DNA from: an uncultured bacterium
GTDB lineage: Bacteria > Planctomycetota > Phycisphaerae > Phycisphaerales > SM1A02
Length of the DNA stretch: 5,720 bases
NCBI GenBank assembly: GCA_903938205.1
Contig: CAJACJ010000204.1
Coordinates: forward strand, 1 to 5,720
Direction: 5' to 3'
Under the pieces are notes generated by a model. The model had not been told where the DNA came from. It made no database searches and saw only the letters and a program-made list of their open reading frames with translations. The translations under genes and the position numbers were made by a program. This document shows, piece after piece, positions 5,000 to 5,720 of this stretch (position 1 is the stretch's first letter; every line of letters begins with the position of its first letter).

Positions 5000-5720
5000 T
5001 TAGTTGATATTGATGAACACCAACGAAACATCTCCAACGTCCACTTCACCACTCTTGTCTAAATCCGCTGGGCAGTTGCCCGAGCATGGACCGAAATCAA
5101 GCAGCACAAGCGAAGCGTCGGCATTGTCCACCACGCCGTTGCCATCGACATCCGCGAACAAAGCGGGATAGCAAGACACCTTTGAGAACGACACGCTGTC
5201 AATGGCGGCTTCCACAATATTGTCGGTGCCATTGTCTTGCGCCACAAACTTCACTCTCATTTCGCTTGAAGCTGAAACATAATCAAGCATGTTGATGGTC
5301 TTGAGACTCCAAGAAGTGCCCGATGAATAGGACTGGGCAAGCACCCATGTCAGACCTGCGTCATTGGAGACGAAGACTTCCAATGGATCATCAGTCACAA
5401 CCACGTTGTTGTAACTCAAATACATGGCGTATTTAAGATAGAAGACATCTGCGCCCAAGCCGTCGACGATTGGGGTAAGCAAAGAAGTCTTGCCGTTGTC
5501 AAGATCAACACAACTGGTGCTGCCAGTCACAAATGCTTTGCTTCCGCTGTAGGCAGAAGCGGAAGCACCACAGCCACTCAGGGTATTGGCTCGAGCCCAT
5601 GTTCCAATAGTGGCCGTGTCATCCGGCGCGCCAATGGTAAATGTTGAGCTGGTTCCATCAAAGGTGTCACTGAAAGTAACGACTGAAGAAAGAACCGATG
5701 TTGTTGAATAATTCGTGGCG
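5000..5720 (-). CDS. Secreted protein, C-terminal part with beta-rich domain and dockerin-like calcium-binding tail (5' truncated by window edge)
   Basis: The frame is open without stops from the right edge (239 residues seen). An internal GTG at 5530 is not a credible start. Residues about 17-180 resemble a beta-sandwich domain often found near the C-terminus of planctomycete exported proteins: FDGTSSTFTIGAPDDTATIGTW, then DLDNGKTSLLTP, a DDPLEVFVSNDAGLTW stretch and DNIVEAAIDSVSFS. Two EF-hand/dockerin-like 12-residue loops follow: DVDGNGVVDNAD (residues 190-201, DNA 5117-5152) and DLDKSGEVDVGD (219-230, DNA 5030-5065). Both have acidic or polar residues at loop positions 1, 3, 5, 9 and 12 suited to bind calcium. 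They are joined by LDFGPCSGNCPA with two Cys. Composition rich in Ser, Thr, Asp and Val fits an extracellular protein. The catalytic or main domain and signal peptide lie outside the window, so its activity is unknown. A strong terminator follows the stop. Confidence 0.85.
   Translation of the reverse strand, partial: ATNYSTTSVLSSVVTFSDTFDGTSSTFTIGAPDDTATIGTWARANTLSGCGASASAYSGSKAFVTGSTSCVDLDNGKTSLLTPIVDGLGADVFYLKYAMYLSYNNVVVTDDPLEVFVSNDAGLTWVLAQSYSSGTSWSLKTINMLDYVSASSEMRVKFVAQDNGTDNIVEAAIDSVSFSKVSCYPALFADVDGNGVVDNADASLVLLDFGPCSGNCPADLDKSGEVDVGDVSLVFININ

Overview
The window looks like an ordinary chromosomal stretch from a planctomycete, most likely of the Phycisphaerae type. The best clue is the gene fragment at the right edge. 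It encodes a secreted protein ending in a dockerin-like pair of calcium loops joined by a Cys-containing linker (FGPCSGNC), which follows a beta-rich domain with 'DDTATIGTW' and 'DLDNGKTSLLTP' motifs. This arrangement is common in exported proteins of that group. The C-terminal chemoreceptor half and the diverged FmdB-like small protein fit the same placement. The placement comes from recalled family features, not from a search.

Layout, left to right. Positions 1-425 (+) hold the C-terminal part of a methyl-accepting chemotaxis protein cut by the window edge. Positions 492-1769 (-) encode a YihY/BrkB-family inner-membrane protein with a C-terminal winged-helix-like domain, convergent with the chemoreceptor. 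A gap of about 43 bp separates it from a divergent, tightly packed three-gene run on the + strand: an RsuA/RluB-type pseudouridine synthase with a long Lys/Ala/Pro repeat tail (1813-2961), a small FmdB-like zinc-ribbon relative (2972-3202), and a DUF429-family protein with predicted RNase H fold (3216-3971). The gaps inside the run are 10 and 13 bp, so it is probably one operon.

Convergent to it on the minus strand is a second unit: a probable promoter (about 4900-4927), tRNA-Leu(GAG) (4791-4874), then queE (4035-4760) with a clear ribosome binding site. A rho-independent terminator at 3987-4006 ends it. The tRNA and queE are only 30 bp apart with no terminator between them, so they may share a transcript. 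Upstream, the secreted-protein gene (5000 to the right edge, minus) has its own strong terminator at 4935-4972.

Functionally, several genes concern RNA: rRNA pseudouridylation, a tRNA, and the 7-deazaguanine step of queuosine synthesis. I see no CRISPR array, insertion sequence, phage gene, toxin-antitoxin pair or defence system. The points most worth checking are in the pseudouridine synthase gene. Its usual catalytic Asp is Glu, the RRM part of a C-terminal motif is altered, and its tail contains two in-phase A_AAA_AAA heptamers, with the -1 frame open for 82 codons downstream of the first.
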